DNA of 64,000 bases from JAUYQR01 sp050632395 (GTDB lineage: Bacteria; Pseudomonadota; Alphaproteobacteria; Rhodobacterales; Rhodobacteraceae). The position numbers and the translations under genes are program-made. This document shows positions 60,690 through 64,000 of the stretch, piece by piece. The stretch spans positions 1-64,000 of the forward strand of contig NZ_CP192600.1 in the NCBI RefSeq assembly GCF_050632395.1, given 5' to 3'. The notes beneath the pieces were generated by a model. The model was given only the letters and a program-made list of their open reading frames with translations. It did not search any database and had not been told where the DNA came from. Each line of letters opens with the position of its first letter. Position 1 is the stretch's first letter.

Positions 60690-61889
60690 ATGACGTCGAT
60701 CCTGACGAATACCGGTGCGATGGTCGCCTTGCAGACCATGAAGGGCATCAACGCCAACCTCAACCAGACCCAGGCAGAAATCGCCACCGGCAAAAGCGTC
60801 GGCTCCGCCAAGGACAACGCGGCTGTCTGGGCCATCTCGCGGGTGATGGAATCGGACGTGAAGGGCTTTAAGGGCATTTCCGACAGCCTTTCCGTCGGCT
60901 CCGCCACCTTGACCGTCGCCCGCCAGGCCTCGGAATCGGTTACGAACCTCCTGACCGAAATGAAGGGCAAGATCGTTGCGGCGCAGGCTGAAAACGTTGA
61001 TCGCAGCAAGATCCAGACCGACATCACCGCGCTGACCAAGCAGATAGAATCGGTCGTCGGGGCGGCACAGTTCAACGGCCTGAACCTCGTCAACGGATCG
61101 CAGACCACAGTGAACGTGCTTTCGTCGCTGGACCGCAGCGCAACCGGGGTCACGTCAAGCAACATCTCTGTCACGGCACAGAACCTGTCGACCAGCGCCG
61201 GTGCCGCCCTCACCAACGGCACGCTGTCCGGCGCCTCGGTTGCCACCGGCACACCAGTCACGCTGAACGGCTTCACCTTCCAGGGCACGGGCGGCGCACT
61301 GGCCAAGGATGCGCCGACGGCGAACCCAGCAACCACGACTGCCCTTATTGCCGGTGATGCCGTTGCCCTGAAGATCGGCTCCGTCGAAGGGCGCTATATC
61401 GTGCAGGAAGGCGATACCGCCGATGCGCTGGTTGCCGGCCTGAAAAGCTCGCTCTCGACGAACGGCCTGTCGGATACCGATTTCACGCTGTCGCTTGCCA
61501 GCGGTGCGCTTTCGGTGGCCAACAACACCAACGCAGCCTCGGCGATTTCGGTCACAGCGACGCGCGGCACGGGCGGGCTTTCGGCGCTGAACACGCTGAA
61601 CGTCACCACGGCACCGGCCAGCGCGCTGTCTGCAATCGAAGGCATGCTGAAGACCTCGATCGACGCTGCCGCTTCCTTCGGTTCGGTGCAGAAACGGATC
61701 GATATCCAAAGCGAGTTCGTCGGCCAGCTGACGGATTCGCTGAAAACCGGCATCGGGGTTCTGGTGGATGCCAACATGGAAGAAGCGTCGGCCCGGCTTC
61801 AGGCGCTGCAGGTCCAGCAGCAGTTGGCCACGCAGTCGCTGTCGATCGCCAACCAGCAGCCGCAAAGCCTGTTGTCGCTGTTCCGGTAA
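60690..61889 (+). CDS. Flagellin
   Basis: 399-aa filament protein. Conserved N-terminal D0/D1 helices (SILTNTGAMVALQTMKGINA, KDNAAVWAISRVMESD) and C-terminal D0 (DIQSEFVGQLTDSLKTGIGV, LQALQVQQQLATQSLSIANQ) flank a variable Thr/Ser/Ala-rich centre (about 175-330). Secreted by the flagellar apparatus and probably controlled by FlaF and FlbT encoded just downstream. Start at ATG 60690 with GAAGGA. The leader forms two hairpins. Confidence 0.95.
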   Translation: MTSILTNTGAMVALQTMKGINANLNQTQAEIATGKSVGSAKDNAAVWAISRVMESDVKGFKGISDSLSVGSATLTVARQASESVTNLLTEMKGKIVAAQAENVDRSKIQTDITALTKQIESVVGAAQFNGLNLVNGSQTTVNVLSSLDRSATGVTSSNISVTAQNLSTSAGAALTNGTLSGASVATGTPVTLNGFTFQGTGGALAKDAPTANPATTTALIAGDAVALKIGSVEGRYIVQEGDTADALVAGLKSSLSTNGLSDTDFTLSLASGALSVANNTNAASAISVTATRGTGGLSALNTLNVTTAPASALSAIEGMLKTSIDAAASFGSVQKRIDIQSEFVGQLTDSLKTGIGVLVDANMEEASARLQALQVQQQLATQSLSIANQQPQSLLSLFR

Positions 61890-61902
61890 CGTTGACGCCA
61901 GG

Positions 61903-61924
61903 GGGCCGCAGGTAACTGCGGCCC
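61903..61924 (+). terminator. Stem-loop between flagellin and flaF
   Basis: GGGCCGCAG (61903-61911), loop GTAA, CTGCGGCCC (61916-61924); a perfect 9-bp stem but only TT follows. It may partly end transcription so that flagellin is made in excess over FlaF and FlbT, or protect the mRNA 3' end. Confidence 0.55.
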
Positions 61925-61963
61925 TTGCCACGCCTCTGCAACCCTGAACCGATGGACCAACAG

Positions 61964-62335
61964 ATGACCTTCCACTCACCCCTCGCGTACGCACAGCGGG
62001 AAGCTCCCACCCGGTCGCTCCGGTCGATCGAGTATGATTTGCTGGCATTGACGACACAGCGCCTGACTGCCGCCTGGGCGCAGCGCGGCGAAAACTTCCC
62101 GGCATTGGCCGCCGCGCTGGCGGACAACCAGCGCCTTTGGCTTACCTTGGCCGACGATGTCGCCGGTCCCGAGAATGCGCTGCCCTCCGCCCTGCGCGCG
62201 CGGTTGTTCTATCTCTACGAATTCACCGTTCACCACAGTCGTGCCGTGTTGGACGGAGGTGGCAGCGTTGAGGTTCTGACCGATATCAACACCGCCGTGA
62301 TGCGTGGCCTGCGTGGCCAGGGCGGTGTCGCATGA
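61964..62335 (+). CDS. flaF: FlaF, flagellar biosynthesis regulator
   Basis: 123-aa cytoplasmic protein required for flagellin synthesis and export in alphaproteobacteria. Conserved features: YAQREAPTRSLRSIEYDLLA, then LRARLFYLYEFTVHHSRAVL and LTDINTAVMRGL. Start ATG 61964 follows GGA at good distance; ATG 61952 (MDQQMTF) is possible. It overlaps flbT by four bases. Confidence 0.9.
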   Translation: MTFHSPLAYAQREAPTRSLRSIEYDLLALTTQRLTAAWAQRGENFPALAAALADNQRLWLTLADDVAGPENALPSALRARLFYLYEFTVHHSRAVLDGGGSVEVLTDINTAVMRGLRGQGGVA

Positions 62336-62736
62336 CGGGGCTGGTGCTCAAACTCGGGCCGCATGAACGGGTGCTGATCAACGGTGCGGTCGTCGAAAAC
62401 GGTGATCGTCGGTCCCGGCTCGCCATCATGACGCCGAACGCCAACATCCTGCGGCTGCGTGACGCGATCCATCCAGAACAGGTGAATACGCCGGTCCGCA
62501 GGGTGTGCTACATCGCTCAGATGGTCCTGTCGGGCAACGCCGAGGCATCTGATGCGCGGATGCAGCTCCTCCGCGGCATCGAGCAGTTGAGTCAGGTGTT
62601 GACCGATCATGACAGCCGCACCCAGCTGACGATTGCCAGCACCGCCGTGCTGGAGGATCAGCATTACCAGGCGTTGAAAGCCCTTCGCAGCCTTTTGCCC
62701 CGTGAGGAACGCCTCTTCGCCGCTGCACGGGTATGA
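62332..62736 (+). CDS. flbT: FlbT, flagellin translation regulator
   Basis: 134-aa protein that in Caulobacter binds the flagellin leader and promotes its decay until the hook is complete. The family pattern is LVLKLGPHERVLINGAVVEN, RVCYIAQMVL and SALRSLL-like end ALKALRSLLPREERL. Coupled to flaF (ATGA) and to the next gene (ATGA). Two leader hairpins in the adjacent flagellin gene are candidate targets. Confidence 0.93.
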   Translation: MTGLVLKLGPHERVLINGAVVENGDRRSRLAIMTPNANILRLRDAIHPEQVNTPVRRVCYIAQMVLSGNAEASDARMQLLRGIEQLSQVLTDHDSRTQLTIASTAVLEDQHYQALKALRSLLPREERLFAAARV

Positions 62737-63524
62737 GCTTTCAACCAGTCCTGGCCTTGGGCGGCCTCGCCGGCTGGGGATTTCTGAAGCGTACGATGGC
62801 GGTTCAACAGGCGGCCCAGCAGGCCGTGCCCGCAAATCAGCGCGACGAAGCCTATTTCCGCGACAGGATCGGCAAGATTGATACGGCAGAACAGCTGGTG
62901 GCGGACAAACGGCTGCTCCGTATTGCCCTGACGGCCTTCGGGCTTGAAGCTGACATGAACAGCGGGGCCTTCATCCGCAAGGTTCTGACGGATGGAACGC
63001 TGAAGGACGGCACGCTGTCGGGAAAGCTTGCAAACAAGCAGTATCAGAAGCTGTCCGCCGCCTTTGGCTTCGGCGACTTTTCAGTGCCGCGCACCAAGCT
63101 GTCGGATTTCCCCGACAAGATTCTGGCGCAATACCAAGCCCGGCAATTTGAAACCGCGGTCGGCACCCAGAACAACAGCTTTCGCCTGGCGATGAACGCT
63201 CAGCGAGAGCTTCCCGCCCTCGCCGGACAAAAGATCAGCGAGACGGCGAAATGGTTCACGATCCTCGGCAACCCGCCGCTGCGAGAGGTCGTTCAAACCG
63301 CGCTCGGCCTGCCAAGAAGCTTTGCCTCGATCGACATTGATCAACAGGTCGCAGTGCTGCAAACGCGCGCCGAGGCGGCGTTCGGCAGCGAAGGCGTCAG
63401 CCAGTTCGCCCACCCCGCGACGCTGGAAGCTTTGACACAGCGCTTTCTGACACGTTCAGACAGTCAGACGCAGGGCAATGCCTCCTCTCCGGGGGCCATT
63501 GCGTTGCAGCTTTTGCGGCGTTGA
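62733..63524 (+). CDS. DUF1217 family protein, flagellum-associated
   Basis: 263-aa protein of the DUF1217 type: AYFRDRIGKIDTAEQLVADK, RLLRIALTAFGLE, IRKVLTDGTL, YQKLSAAFGFGDF and TAKWFTILGNPPLREVVQTA. These are found in flagellar clusters of alphaproteobacteria, with function not established. The ATG overlaps the flbT stop (ATGA). Its stop meets the fliI stop directly. Confidence 0.85.
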   Translation: MSFQPVLALGGLAGWGFLKRTMAVQQAAQQAVPANQRDEAYFRDRIGKIDTAEQLVADKRLLRIALTAFGLEADMNSGAFIRKVLTDGTLKDGTLSGKLANKQYQKLSAAFGFGDFSVPRTKLSDFPDKILAQYQARQFETAVGTQNNSFRLAMNAQRELPALAGQKISETAKWFTILGNPPLREVVQTALGLPRSFASIDIDQQVAVLQTRAEAAFGSEGVSQFAHPATLEALTQRFLTRSDSQTQGNASSPGAIALQLLRR

Positions 63525-64000
63525 TCAGGCTGACAGGCAGGCCGCAAGGCGCTCGAAACTGCCCGCGATCCCGGTCGCCGGCGCAGGTTCGGCAAGATAG
63601 CCATCAAGTAACGGCCAGAGCGCAATCGCACGGTCGATCACCGGGTCGGAGCCCGCCGCATAAAGACCGGCCTGAATCATCAACTCCGCCCTGTCATATG
63701 CACCAAGGAGTCGCCGGGCGTCGGCGATCAGGACATTCTCTGCCGCAGTCGCCGCGTCCGGCAAGGACCGCGAGACCGAACGCAAGAGATCTATCGCAGG
63801 GAACCGGCCGCGTTCGGCGATGCGCCTGTCCATCACGACATGGCCATCCAGCACACCGCGCAGAATATCGGCCACCGGTTCATCCATGTCAGACCCAGCG
63901 ACAAGCACCGAAAACACCGCCGTGATATCCCCCGCGCCCTGAGGCCCCGGACCCGCCCGTTCCGCGAGGCCCATAATCGCGTGCGATAACGACGCGGGGT
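63525..64000 (-). CDS. fliI: FliI, flagellar export ATPase (C-terminal part)
   Basis: 158 codons of the C-terminal end, cut by the right edge. The frame is open to base 64000 and reads PASLSHAIMGLAERAGP, GAGDITAVFSVLVAGSDMDE, GVLDGHVVMDRRIAERGRFP and VDLLRSVSRSLP-like IDLLRSVSRSLP, all typical of FliI/YscN ATPases. It powers flagellar protein export. The N-terminal catalytic part lies outside. Confidence 0.93.
   Translation of the reverse strand, partial: PASLSHAIMGLAERAGPGPQGAGDITAVFSVLVAGSDMDEPVADILRGVLDGHVVMDRRIAERGRFPAIDLLRSVSRSLPDAATAAENVLIADARRLLGAYDRAELMIQAGLYAAGSDPVIDRAIALWPLLDGYLAEPAPATGIAGSFERLAACLSA

Overview
The window comes from the chromosome of a GC-rich alphaproteobacterium, most likely Rhodobacteraceae (Rhodobacter / Gemmobacter / Tabrizicola-like). 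Supporting this are the rrn operon with Ile(GAT) and Ala(TGC) tRNAs in the spacer, a CcrM-type GANTC methylase, the dnaA-dnaN-recF-gyrB block beside rpsT and mutM, the FlaF/FlbT/DUF1217 flagellar genes, MsrPQ, and a fasciclin gene behind a possible extracytoplasmic-sigma promoter. Calls come from reading the sequence; no database search was run.

Layout. 0-5.4 kb: an rRNA operon on the minus strand (promoter about 5.4 kb, 16S, tRNA-Ile, tRNA-Ala, 23S; the 5S would lie off the left edge). 5.5-9.9 kb: msrPQ methionine-sulfoxide repair, three small stress or membrane genes and a sulfotransferase-like gene. 9.9-12.6 kb: clpB. 12.9-16 kb: a hypothetical gene, a beta-propeller gene, cutC and a ROK sugar kinase. 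16-24.9 kb: an apparently coupled catabolic cluster (ThDP enzyme, hydantoinase A and B subunits, NAD epimerase/dehydrogenase, FAD oxidoreductase) facing a fucose/arabinose isomerase-like gene. 25-34.5 kb: housekeeping genes (pyrF, Nudix, GST, NfeD + SPFH, DUF4170-waaA-like-lpxK, CoA transferase, DsbA-like, DciA-like, mutY). 34.5-45 kb: an AlkB-type monooxygenase, a second ThDP enzyme, ccrM, rnhB, a membrane-anchored winged-helix protein, tRNA-Lys, dapF-mtaB, a glycosyltransferase-like gene, a LacI regulator and tRNA-Arg. 45.7-57.7 kb: gyrB, lysE, recF, dnaN, dnaA, rpsT, enoyl-CoA hydratase and mutM on the minus strand, then ubiE-ubiB on the plus strand. 57.7-64 kb: flagellar genes flgD, fliK, a rod-binding protein, a FlgN-like gene, flagellin, flaF, flbT, DUF1217 and the end of fliI.

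Most interesting items: three GANTC methylation sites packed into the ccrM promoter; a protein with two membrane helices and a C-terminal OmpR-type winged helix; a LacI gene with two operator-like palindromes and an orphan terminator that could end a small RNA; a three-copy intergenic repeat family; the five-gene translationally coupled ThDP/hydantoinase cluster with no obvious transporter; a WaaA-like protein that has lost its anchor and key motifs; a probably leaderless alkB-like gene; and paired hairpins in the flagellin leader beside flbT. No CRISPR array, insertion sequence or prophage was seen.
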